64,000 bases of DNA from contig NZ_MNAN01000011.1 of NCBI RefSeq assembly GCF_001854475.1, positions 23,403 to 87,402 of the forward strand, in the 5' to 3' direction. The position numbers and the translations under genes were made by a program. This document shows positions 20,137-29,089 of the stretch, piece after piece. Source of the DNA: Pseudoalteromonas byunsanensis. GTDB lineage: Bacteria > Pseudomonadota > Gammaproteobacteria > Enterobacterales > Alteromonadaceae. Under the pieces are notes generated by a model. It made no database searches, was not told where the DNA came from, and worked only from the letters and a program-made list of their open reading frames with translations. Position 1 is the first letter of the stretch, and every line of letters begins with the position of its first letter.

Positions 20137-20610
20137 ATGAATACAACGAACTCAATTGGTTTAGACAATCAAAAAAGCCAATCACTGGTAACGTCATTAA
20201 ATACACTGCTGAGTAGCTATCAGATCCAATATATGAACGCGCGTGGCTTTCACTGGAACATCAAAGGCCGTAACTTCTTTGAGCTGCATCTTAAGTTTGA
20301 AGAGATCTATAACCTGCTTTTAGAAAAAGTAGATGAAATCGCAGAGCGAATACTCACTATAGAAGGAAAGCCATTACATGCTTTTTCTGACTATTTGGAG
20401 AGCAGTAAGATAGCTGAAGCAAAAAACATCAGTGATGGAGCCGACGCACTAAACAACCTGTTAAGTGGTTACAAAGTCTTGATAGCCATGCAGCGTGATA
20501 TTTTAGAGCAAGCGGGCGATGCACAAGACGAAGGAACCGCAGCACTAATGAGCGATTACATCAAAGAGCAAGAAAAGTTAGTCTGGATGCTTAAAGCCTA
20601 TCTCAACTAA
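20137..20610 (+). CDS. dps: Dps-family ferritin-like protein
   Basis: A DNA-binding or starvation-type mini-ferritin of 157 residues that oxidises and stores iron and guards against peroxide. The ferroxidase signature is intact: RGFHW (His39), FELHLKFEE (His51, E55) and KVDEIAERI (Asp66, Glu70). The N-terminus lacks a lysine-rich tail, so DNA binding may be weak. The ATG follows AAGGAG. Its 3' end overlaps the converging gene at 20578 by 33 bases. Confidence 0.93.
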   Translation: MNTTNSIGLDNQKSQSLVTSLNTLLSSYQIQYMNARGFHWNIKGRNFFELHLKFEEIYNLLLEKVDEIAERILTIEGKPLHAFSDYLESSKIAEAKNISDGADALNNLLSGYKVLIAMQRDILEQAGDAQDEGTAALMSDYIKEQEKLVWMLKAYLN

Positions 20611-21003
20611 GCGTTGTATATTATCTTTATGGTGGGGCTGTTGGCTTACAAGTTCTGCCATGTTGGCATAAAAGTTAATGCTCGTTGTGGTTCCTTGCCA
20701 TAACTGAGCCAAAGCGTGGCGGGCAAGTGCATTTGCCCCCACGTAATCTACGTGCTTCAGACCACGCTGCGTAACACCAGAAAAATACTCGCGGGTATCT
20801 TCCATGCTATCAGCAGTGCTCATTTCAAACTCACTCATATCAACAACCGCATATAGTATGCTTTGTGCAGGAAATTGATTTGCATATGCGCGCAAGTGCT
20901 CTTGGAAAGCAAGGACACCTTCTTTGTTAAATGCTCCCTTTAGACCCATATAAGCATAGGGTGGTTGCATATAAACACGCCAAAGACCATGAGCTAAAAA
21001 CAT
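20578..21003 (-). CDS. Conserved hypothetical protein, STAS-like
   Basis: A 141-residue soluble protein that I do not recognise firmly. The pattern ILYAVVDMSEFEMSTADSMEDT, then VDYVGANALARHALAQLW, looks like the alternating strands and helices of STAS/SpoIIAA-like domains. The start is uncertain: ATG 21003 has no strong ribosome site. Its end overlaps dps on the other strand by 33 bases. It is 25 bases from the end of the ptrB gene, also minus strand, so it may be read through from ptrB. Confidence 0.5.
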   Translation of the reverse strand: MFLAHGLWRVYMQPPYAYMGLKGAFNKEGVLAFQEHLRAYANQFPAQSILYAVVDMSEFEMSTADSMEDTREYFSGVTQRGLKHVDYVGANALARHALAQLWQGTTTSINFYANMAELVSQQPHHKDNIQRLVEIGFKHPD

Positions 21004-21028
21004 CTAAAACACCTTACCGATTAGAGCG

Positions 21029-23089
21029 CTACTTCGAAGATAACAAGCCTATGAAAAACGTCATTTCCAGAGCTTTATCCTGCAAACTTTTGAAGCGTCC
21101 AGATGCTCCCCCATGACCTGCATCCATATCCGTTTTGAACAATAACAAATTATCATCCGTTTTTACTTCTCGCAACTTGGCAACCCACTTCATTGGCTCC
21201 CAATATTGGACCTGTGAGTCATATAAACCGGTTGTCACCAGAATGTGCGGATAGTCCTGCTGTCTAAGATTATCATACGGAGAATAGTTCAAAATAGTTT
21301 GGTAAGCGGTTTTATCGTTTGGGTTACCCCATTCATCATATTCATTGGTTGTCAGTGGAATAGACTCATCCAACATGGTGGTCAACACATCTAAAAATGG
21401 CACGTGGCAGCCCACTCCCAAATACAACTGTGGCGCCTGATTAACAATCGCTCCCATTAACAAACCACCTGCACTGCCACCAGAAGCAAATACCTTGTTT
21501 TTATCAGCATAGCCCTGTTCAACCAAGCTCTTTGTCACATCAACAAAATCATTAAAGGTATTTTGCTTGTGCGCTTTTTTCCCCTGTTCATACCATGGTC
21601 TTCCCAGCATCTCTGAGCCACGAATGTGCGCAATGGCATACACAAACCCCCGGTCAAGAAGTGACAAGGTAGCGCTAGAAAAGCTCGGATCGATTGTAAT
21701 ACCATAAGCACCATAACCATATTGCAGCAATGGGTTGGTGCCATCTTTATGAAACTTTTCTTTATGATATACCAGCGATACAGGAACTTGTGCTCCATCT
21801 CTGGCTGTCACAAACAACCTTTTAGAGGCATAGTTACTCGCATCAAAACCGCCCAACACCTGCTGTTGCTTACGGAGGATTTTGCGGCCAGTTTTTAAAT
21901 CACAATCATACACCGAGCTTGGTGTGGTTAGGCTGGAATAATGAATTCTGACGGTACTGGCACTCGATTCAGGGTTATAGCCAACCCCCGCATAAAAACA
22001 TTCGTCATCAAAGCTTAGGTGGTAACTTTCTCCGTCATAATTGTGTACAACAAAACGGATCTGCCCAAGCTCTCTTTCGGTAATGACGAAATGGCTATCG
22101 AATAACTCCAACCCTTCTATCAAAATATGTTCGCGATGCGCTATCAGTTCCTGCCACTTTGATATGTCACCAATGGTTGCCTCACTTGCTTTAAGAAGGC
22201 GAAAATTTTTAGCTTGATGATTGGATAAAATATAATAACTTCCAGCGTGTTTATCGATGCCAAACTCATGACCTTCGGTACGGGGAAACAACCTTTTGAA
22301 CTCACCCTGGGGTTCATTTGCATCTAATACCATTACATCGCTGGTTTCAGTCGCAGCAAGATGGATATAGATCTCACTCTCATCACGGCTTTTACCCAAT
22401 TCCATGTAAAACTGCCGATCTTGCTCTTCATACACCAAGATATCATCGCTTTGTGGTGTACCTAGTAGATGACGATAAACTTGATAGCCCAGTAAAGTTT
22501 GCGAGTCTTTTTTTACGTAAAAGACAGTTTTGTTATCGTTTGCCCAAACTAACTGTCCCTCAGTGTTTTCCAACACATCCGTTAAATATTGATTATTAGT
22601 GAGGTCTTTGAAGCGTATTGAGTATATGCGTCGTCCATCGATATCTTCACTGTAGGCAAGTATGTTGTCATTGGGACTGATGTTAATTTCGCCGATATCG
22701 TAATACCCATAGTCACGGGCAAGTTCATTAACATTCAGCAACAAGGTTTTATCACTGAGCTGTTCATCTGTGGCACGAAAATGACTGGCATATTCATCAT
22801 CACCCTGTACATCACTCACATACCAGTAGGCGCCATCTTTCACAGGTACCGAACTGTCATCTTTAACAATGCGACCCTTTAGCTCCTCGAACAATGCATC
22901 CTGTAGTGATTGGTGAGCCGACATATGATGCTCGGTAAACTCATTTTCTTGTTTAAGATGCGCAATGACCTGAGCATCTTGTCTGTTGTCATCTCGCATC
23001 CAATAGTAATTATCGATACGAGTATGTCCATGATGCGTCATACTGTGTGGGATTTTTTTTGCAATGGGTGCAGACACTTTATCAGTCAC
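21029..23089 (-). CDS. ptrB: Oligopeptidase B (S9A prolyl oligopeptidase family)
   Basis: A cytoplasmic serine peptidase of 686 residues that cuts short peptides after Arg or Lys. The N-terminal half is a seven-bladed propeller beginning PHSMTHHGHTRIDNYYWMRDD; the C-terminal half is the alpha/beta-hydrolase with Ser in GGSAGGLLMG (near 537), Asp in TTGLYDSQV (near 623) and His in DAGHGGASG (near 658). The full triad is present and the length is normal. The start is GTG with AGGAAC upstream. It converges toward dps through the small gene at 20578. Confidence 0.95.
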   Translation of the reverse strand: MTDKVSAPIAKKIPHSMTHHGHTRIDNYYWMRDDNRQDAQVIAHLKQENEFTEHHMSAHQSLQDALFEELKGRIVKDDSSVPVKDGAYWYVSDVQGDDEYASHFRATDEQLSDKTLLLNVNELARDYGYYDIGEINISPNDNILAYSEDIDGRRIYSIRFKDLTNNQYLTDVLENTEGQLVWANDNKTVFYVKKDSQTLLGYQVYRHLLGTPQSDDILVYEEQDRQFYMELGKSRDESEIYIHLAATETSDVMVLDANEPQGEFKRLFPRTEGHEFGIDKHAGSYYILSNHQAKNFRLLKASEATIGDISKWQELIAHREHILIEGLELFDSHFVITERELGQIRFVVHNYDGESYHLSFDDECFYAGVGYNPESSASTVRIHYSSLTTPSSVYDCDLKTGRKILRKQQQVLGGFDASNYASKRLFVTARDGAQVPVSLVYHKEKFHKDGTNPLLQYGYGAYGITIDPSFSSATLSLLDRGFVYAIAHIRGSEMLGRPWYEQGKKAHKQNTFNDFVDVTKSLVEQGYADKNKVFASGGSAGGLLMGAIVNQAPQLYLGVGCHVPFLDVLTTMLDESIPLTTNEYDEWGNPNDKTAYQTILNYSPYDNLRQQDYPHILVTTGLYDSQVQYWEPMKWVAKLREVKTDDNLLLFKTDMDAGHGGASGRFKSLQDKALEMTFFIGLLSSK

Positions 23090-23160
23090 TACGCTGTTCC
23101 TATTTTCTTTTTTGTGAAGTCTAACATAACTTTTATTAGCTTGGCGGGAATGTAAACACG

Positions 23161-23196
23161 TAAAAAAGGGCCAATTGTTACAATTGGCCCTTTTGA
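23161..23196 (-). terminator. Rho-independent terminator after RND pump gene
   Basis: A stem of 14 base pairs, AAAAGGGCCAATTG / CAATTGGCCCTTTT, with TTA loop and A/T flanks. On the minus strand it follows the pump stop at 23208 and precedes the ptrB start. Confidence 0.9.
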
Positions 23197-23207
23197 AATC
23201 ACCTTAC

Positions 23208-26200
23208 TTAATTAGGCATACGTTGATCTCTTCGAGCAGTCAGAACCTGTTTCAACGATTTAAACAAAGCTCTAAATACCGCTCTAACATCCGTCATAAT
23301 AATGTACAGACAAGGCACCAGTAACAAGGTGATCAAGGTTGCGAAAATAACTGCAAACCCGAGTGATACAGCCATAGGGATCACAAACATTGCCTGTAAG
23401 CTGGTCTCAAACATGATGGGCAAAACACCAGCAAAGGTCGTAATAGATGTTAAAGTGATCGCCCTAAAACGTGCACAACCTGCATTGATCACCGCCTCTT
23501 TAAGCGGCATGCCTTGTTTTCGCGCTTGGTTCACAAAGTCCGTCATTACTAACGAGTCATTGATTACCACGCCGGCTGCAGCAATGATCCCATATGTTGA
23601 CATCATGCTCAGGTCTAGCCCGAAGAATAGATGCCCCCAGATAGCGCCCACCAAACTGAATGGGATCACAGACATCACAATCAAAGGTTGTGCATAACTT
23701 TTCAGCGGGATGGCCAAGAGTATGTACACAATCAACATACCAACAATGAAAAATACCAGTTGCTCATTAGCCTGAGCCTGCTGCTCTTCAACCGAGCCAC
23801 CCAGTTTAGTTTTAACTGAAGGAAATGCCTTTAACAACTCAGGTAAAATGTCATTATCAATACGCTTGGTCACGGCGTTAGGCTCAACGACTTCCTCATC
23901 AATGTTGCCATAAACATAAACGGTACGATAACCTTCTTCACGGCGGATATAGCTGATCCCCGGCTTTTCAACGAGCTCAACGATATCACCTAGCATCACA
24001 TCTTTACCTTCAGCTGTGGTGATCACGGTATGTTTCAACGATGAGAAAGCTTCACGAGTCAGTTTTGGATAACGTACCATCACGCGCACTTCTTCACCAT
24101 TGCGGATAACACGCTGTGCTTCTCCACCGTAAAAACTTGCCCCGACCTGCGAACCAATGTTTTGCAAATCTAACCCTAGGTCATACGCAACAGGTTTGAG
24201 TATCAGTTGAATTTCCTTGCTGGCAGGGTCGATGGTCGAGCTGATATCGAAAAGCCCTTTTTCATCTTGCAACATACGAATTAGCTGTCTGCCCGCCGCG
24301 TTTAAGGTCTCAATGTCGGAGCCGTAAAGCAGATAACCAAAATCACCATCTCCTCCGATGTTTATAACTTCTTCCTCAATAAGGATCGATTTCACACCGG
24401 CTATTTCAGGCATTTTCTCACGCCAACGACGGGTTAATTCAAAGGTATTAAATGGTCTGAGCGGCTCATCGACTAAAGGTGCTAACACTCGACCTTCGGT
24501 ACGACCCTCATTCATCACCATGACATCACGCACCATTTTTTGACCGTATTCTTGCTCTATTTCTTTATCTACAGACAAGATCAACGCTTCTAGTTGGCGA
24601 ATTGCGGAAATAGTTTGTTCATCCGATGCATTGTCATTCATGGTTAAATTTATTGCTGGAAAATCATGCGGTATTTTGGGCACAAATAACGTGCGCACAT
24701 TACCACTGGTGATAAGCGTAATACTCATGATAAACATGCCAACAAAGGCAAACAGTACCGTCCATCGCCACTGTACACAATGGGTTATAAATCGTTTATA
24801 AGGCCCGTTAACAAAACCAAAAAAGCGCTTATTGAAACGAACTCGCCAACTGTTTTCTGGCATCGGATCAAATTTCGTGTGCGCAATATGGGCTGGCAGG
24901 ATTAGTTTTGATTCAATTAAACTAAACGCCAGACACAGTAAAACAACACCCGCGATTGACACAAAGTTAGAACTGTCTGGCCCACTTGAAAACATCAGTG
25001 GCACAAAGACTGCCATCGTGGTTAAAACCCCAAATGTCGCAGGAGTTGCAACACGTTTAGCGCCACGCACTACACTTTCAACACCCGGTCCGTTCTTTTC
25101 AATTTCTGTATAGGCACTCTCGCCTATCACTATGGCATCATCGACCACTATCCCCAGTACCATGATAAACGAAAAGAGTGAGACCACGTTGACCGTAATA
25201 TCAAGCAGCGGCATCGTCATTATGGCACCTAAAAAACAAATAGGTAGGCCAACCATAACCCACAACGCTAACTTAAAACGTAAGAAGATGGAAAGCATGA
25301 TGGCGACCAAAATAGCCCCTTGAAAAAGATTACTCTTCATCATATCAAGGCGACCATTGAGGTAGTAGGTCATGTCAACAAGAGGATCAATTTGCACCCC
25401 TGCCGGCAATTGTTCATTTTTATGCGCTATGTAGTCTTTAACCGTCTCCGCGATTGGGATCATGTTTTGTTCTTTCGTTGCCTTGACCGCAATATACACA
25501 GCATTGTTACCATTGAGTTTGAAATACCGCTCACCCTCGGTAAAGGCATCCTTGATCACGGCCACATCTTTGAGTAACAACTTGGCGCCATTTTCTCCTA
25601 CCTTTACAGGAAGTTGACGGAACTGGTCTCCATTGTAAGACTGGTTTTCAACGCGCACGGAAATAATCCCCGCATCAGTGCGCAACTGACCGGCAGATAA
25701 ATTCGTTGAATAACCACGGATCGCCTGCGTCACATCGCTTATAGTGAGGTTGTATTGACGCAACATATCAGGGTCAATCTCAATGGCAATTTCATCCAAA
25801 GGAACACTCACCTCTACCAGAGACACGTTGCTCAACTGCAACAATTCGTCTTCTATATTTTTGGCTATAGGTTTTAAGTCCGTCAACGGTAAATCCGCTG
25901 AAACAGTCATGCCTATAACATCTTGACGAAATTCCCTCTGGCTGACCGTTAACGGCTCCATCGCAGCTGGAAACGTGGCAATACCGTCAACTCTGAGTTT
26001 TACTTTATCCATCACATCGGCAAGCTCAACATCGGGGTCTATCTCTAATGTTGCACTACCGCCATTACGAAATGCTCGATAAACTCCCTCTTCTATCTCG
26101 GTAACATCTTTGAGCGCTTCTTCTATTTTGATCAGGATACTTTCTTCTATCTCCTGCGGTGATGCTCCTGGGTAATTAGCTTGTATATTAATGTAGTTTA

Positions 26201-26351
26201 ATTCTACATTCGGAAACATCTGTCTCTGAATGGAAAAATAAGAGGCAATACCAACGATGATAATGAACCACATCAACAGGTTAGCTGCGACAGAGTTATT
26301 AGCAAAGTAGGCTATCACGCCTGTTTGTTTTTCGTGCTGTTGTGTACTCAT
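23208..26351 (-). CDS. RND efflux pump permease
   Basis: A proton-driven inner-membrane transporter of 1047 residues with the RND plan: an N-terminal helix (about 22-40), a large periplasmic domain, six helices, a second periplasmic domain and six more helices. The helix-4 proton-relay aspartates are present in GIVVDDAIVIGES, and DFVNQARKQGMP and LLVPCLYIIM mark the C-terminal half. It is closer to the HAE-1-like pumps of Vibrio/Shewanella than to metal (HME) pumps, but the substrate is not decided by sequence. It follows the adaptor gene by 15 bases in one operon; no TolC gene is linked, so it probably uses a shared one. Confidence 0.92.
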   Translation of the reverse strand: MSTQQHEKQTGVIAYFANNSVAANLLMWFIIIVGIASYFSIQRQMFPNVELNYINIQANYPGASPQEIEESILIKIEEALKDVTEIEEGVYRAFRNGGSATLEIDPDVELADVMDKVKLRVDGIATFPAAMEPLTVSQREFRQDVIGMTVSADLPLTDLKPIAKNIEDELLQLSNVSLVEVSVPLDEIAIEIDPDMLRQYNLTISDVTQAIRGYSTNLSAGQLRTDAGIISVRVENQSYNGDQFRQLPVKVGENGAKLLLKDVAVIKDAFTEGERYFKLNGNNAVYIAVKATKEQNMIPIAETVKDYIAHKNEQLPAGVQIDPLVDMTYYLNGRLDMMKSNLFQGAILVAIMLSIFLRFKLALWVMVGLPICFLGAIMTMPLLDITVNVVSLFSFIMVLGIVVDDAIVIGESAYTEIEKNGPGVESVVRGAKRVATPATFGVLTTMAVFVPLMFSSGPDSSNFVSIAGVVLLCLAFSLIESKLILPAHIAHTKFDPMPENSWRVRFNKRFFGFVNGPYKRFITHCVQWRWTVLFAFVGMFIMSITLITSGNVRTLFVPKIPHDFPAINLTMNDNASDEQTISAIRQLEALILSVDKEIEQEYGQKMVRDVMVMNEGRTEGRVLAPLVDEPLRPFNTFELTRRWREKMPEIAGVKSILIEEEVINIGGDGDFGYLLYGSDIETLNAAGRQLIRMLQDEKGLFDISSTIDPASKEIQLILKPVAYDLGLDLQNIGSQVGASFYGGEAQRVIRNGEEVRVMVRYPKLTREAFSSLKHTVITTAEGKDVMLGDIVELVEKPGISYIRREEGYRTVYVYGNIDEEVVEPNAVTKRIDNDILPELLKAFPSVKTKLGGSVEEQQAQANEQLVFFIVGMLIVYILLAIPLKSYAQPLIVMSVIPFSLVGAIWGHLFFGLDLSMMSTYGIIAAAGVVINDSLVMTDFVNQARKQGMPLKEAVINAGCARFRAITLTSITTFAGVLPIMFETSLQAMFVIPMAVSLGFAVIFATLITLLLVPCLYIIMTDVRAVFRALFKSLKQVLTARRDQRMPN

Positions 26352-26366
26352 TACTGACCCCAGCCT

Positions 26367-27530
26367 TTACAAGGTTTGCTTTGACGCTTTCGCATCAGAT
26401 GAATCAGCACCAGCAACTTTGACTGCCATACCCTTTTGCGGATACTCAGGTACAGTCGTTACAATGCGTTCATTGCCATTTAGGCCAACATTGACATAGA
26501 AGTATTCGCCTTCTTCTCGAATGACTTGAACCTTACGCGGCTCTAACTTGTTTTCATCATTTAATAACCAAACCGTTTGGTTGTTCACTAAATCCTGCGG
26601 CAGCTTGTATATACGACTTAGCGTTTTGCCCGCAAATTCCACTTGTACAAACGCACCAAATTTCAGTGCGGGTTGCTTTGACTCCAGCCCATAAGGGTCA
26701 TCAATTCTAACAACCAAATTCACCATTCTAGTTTGCGTATCCACTACGCCTAAATCTCTATCAATTACAGCTTGGCGAGTAAAACCGTTCAATCCACTTT
26801 GCGTCACAGTGGCTGGTATACCTTCAATACGTTCAGGTAAGAAAGCACTGTCGAACCCTGCAATGGGGATCACAACCTCTGCAGCCTCAATATTGTTAAC
26901 TTGAGCAACAGGTGTGCCTACGCTCACAAACTGACCTAAACCAATACTACGGGAAACGACCAGTGCATCGTAGGGGGCTACAACTTCACAGTTATCTAAA
27001 TCTCGCTGCGCACGTTTTAGTCCCGCTTCCGCAGATTTAACCGCCGCTTTGGCACTCATTAACTGAGGTTTACGTAAAAATAAGTCAGTATGCTTTTTAC
27101 TCGGAAAACGTCTCGCTTCATCGGCGGCGACCTCAGCCAACGCTTGCTCCTCAATTAATGCTGCTTGAGCACGAGATAGCTCAGCCTCAGCTTGCAGCAA
27201 TGCGGCTTCATAATTATCTTTTTCTACACGCATTAATACATCGCCACGCGCAATGACACCACCTGGAATAAAGTTCGGATGCCAATACGTTACTTCACCA
27301 GACACCTGAACGGATAGGTTGGTTTGCTCATACGGCTTTACTTCACCATAACTATTAATGATGACTTGATGATCCAACGCTGATATCGACTCCACTTCGA
27401 CCACGGGTCTGCTGTCAACGGGTTCCTTTTCTTTTGGATCTGCTGCCACTGCATTAATACCCCACGCTCCTAGACCGCCGAGAGTTAACACTGCAAAAGG
27501 TAGAATCCACCTCATTATGTTCGTTTTCAT
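26367..27530 (-). CDS. RND efflux periplasmic adaptor (membrane fusion protein)
   Basis: A 387-residue HlyD/AcrA-type adaptor that links the RND pump to an outer-membrane channel. An N-terminal signal anchor (about 8-30) lacks a lipobox cysteine. Next come the lipoyl halves (SYGEVKPYEQTNLSVQVSGEV... and CEVVAPYDALVVSRSIGLG), an alpha hairpin rich in Ala and Glu (about 110-180), and barrel and membrane-proximal domains. GGTGCAG precedes the ATG. It heads the operon. Confidence 0.92.
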   Translation of the reverse strand: MKTNIMRWILPFAVLTLGGLGAWGINAVAADPKEKEPVDSRPVVEVESISALDHQVIINSYGEVKPYEQTNLSVQVSGEVTYWHPNFIPGGVIARGDVLMRVEKDNYEAALLQAEAELSRAQAALIEEQALAEVAADEARRFPSKKHTDLFLRKPQLMSAKAAVKSAEAGLKRAQRDLDNCEVVAPYDALVVSRSIGLGQFVSVGTPVAQVNNIEAAEVVIPIAGFDSAFLPERIEGIPATVTQSGLNGFTRQAVIDRDLGVVDTQTRMVNLVVRIDDPYGLESKQPALKFGAFVQVEFAGKTLSRIYKLPQDLVNNQTVWLLNDENKLEPRKVQVIREEGEYFYVNVGLNGNERIVTTVPEYPQKGMAVKVAGADSSDAKASKQTL

Positions 27531-27798
27531 GACTGCACCTTGTGTAATTTTCCTACATCTATCATAACAAGTTTATGGCTGAGAAAAACGTGACATTTGT
27601 AAGTTTCTATTACATATTTTAGGGCCAGCTCTCAAAGAGATGGATGATGTGAAGATGGGCGTGAGTTAGGCGACAAAGTCACCGCTTATACAACCTAAAC
27701 ATATATCTGTTTCAAACATAACTAAAATGCTGTGATAACGATTGTAAACTGCCTATAGAAAGATTACATTTTCGTCTGATGAATAAGGAAGTATCACC

Positions 27799-28983
27799 AT
27801 GAAAAAGTTCTTTGCACTGCTATTAATACTGCTCCTCACAGGCTGCAAACAGACGCAGAAAGTTGAAATAAAAGAATCACTTAAAAAACCATCAACCCTT
27901 TTAAATCATACCCTTTTTACCCGCTTGGATATCGAAAATGAAGCGAGTATCTTTGCACTACCAGAAGCAGAACAACAAAAGTTTATAAACTACGCCGAAG
28001 AACAAAAACTCAAAAATATCCGAGCCGATACCATTATCGCCAACTATCTGGATAGCAGCCTTGATAGGTTTAGTTACGATGGTGCCACACTCAATGCCAG
28101 CCATACACTAGCAAAGAATGAAGGTAACTGTATTAGCCTCGCAATTTTGACTCAAGCATATGCTAATATACTCGGCGTAGAAACGAGCTTTAGAGAAGTT
28201 GCCAGCATGCCCATTTATAAAAAACAGGGCCAGACCATTTTGGTATCTAATCATTTTAAAACAAAGCTATATGCCCCTCCTGAGCAAGATGATAAGAATT
28301 GGCTGTATGCTATTCGCCCGGGTACTGTAATTGACTACTTTCCAGCACGAGACTTGGTGTTTGTCGGCAGCGCTACGTACGCTGATTTAGTGGCAAAATA
28401 CTACGCAAACCTCGCCACTGAAGCATTACTGGCAGAACAATTTGATACTAGCTATTCCCTCGTTTCTCAAGCCCTTGAATATGCCCCCTATGATCCCGAA
28501 ATGATTAACTTAGCTGCTATTTTACACCGTCGAGTTGGTGATACTGATACCGCCAAAAAACTGTTTGAATTTGCCGTGAATAATCAGCTAGTAAGCAGCA
28601 ACTTACTTTATAGCTACAGCTATCTTGCGCAACAGCTCTCAGACACACAACTGCAAGAAGAACTAGAAAAAAAATTGTTGGACAACGCAAAAACGCCGTT
28701 TGATTTTTTACAACTTGCCGAACAAGAAATTGCCAAAGAGCGCTATTTTCGAGCTGAATCCCTTCTAAAAGACTTAATTGCCACAACGCCCTACATTCCC
28801 GAACCCTACTTTGCACTGGCGAAGATTTACTATCTACAAGATAAAAAAGAAAAGTCTGCGATGTATTTACAGTACGCCATCGAAAAATCGGAAGATCGGG
28901 AAAAACAAGGGGTCTATCAGGCCAAGTTGAATACGCTCAAATATGTTGGCAGTAGTTATAACCAAAACAAAGAACAAAATTAA
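27799..28983 (+). CDS. TPR lipoprotein with transglutaminase-like domain
   Basis: A 394-residue lipoprotein (LLLLTGCKQ, Cys16). Residues about 65-200 resemble a transglutaminase-like (Transglut_core2) domain: SHTLAKNEGNCISLAILTQAY carries the candidate Cys, VSNHFKTKL a candidate His, and RDLVF a possible acid. From about 205 come tetratricopeptide-like helices (YYANLATEALLAEQF..., LNLAAILHRRVGDTDTAKKLFE..., EPYFALAKIYYLQDKKEKSA). It is likely attached to the inner or outer membrane, facing the periplasm. It precedes the secreted protease gene by 106 bases; a functional link is possible but not shown. AAGGAAG precedes the ATG. Confidence 0.72.
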   Translation: MKKFFALLLILLLTGCKQTQKVEIKESLKKPSTLLNHTLFTRLDIENEASIFALPEAEQQKFINYAEEQKLKNIRADTIIANYLDSSLDRFSYDGATLNASHTLAKNEGNCISLAILTQAYANILGVETSFREVASMPIYKKQGQTILVSNHFKTKLYAPPEQDDKNWLYAIRPGTVIDYFPARDLVFVGSATYADLVAKYYANLATEALLAEQFDTSYSLVSQALEYAPYDPEMINLAAILHRRVGDTDTAKKLFEFAVNNQLVSSNLLYSYSYLAQQLSDTQLQEELEKKLLDNAKTPFDFLQLAEQEIAKERYFRAESLLKDLIATTPYIPEPYFALAKIYYLQDKKEKSAMYLQYAIEKSEDREKQGVYQAKLNTLKYVGSSYNQNKEQN

Positions 28984-29089
28984 ACTCAATGTTAATTTAT
29001 TATTAACAACTTATTTACCTATGCGTTTTTTCGTTCTACCTTAGATGTGTCTAACTTTTAGACAAAACAAAAACATGTAAGGATCAACA

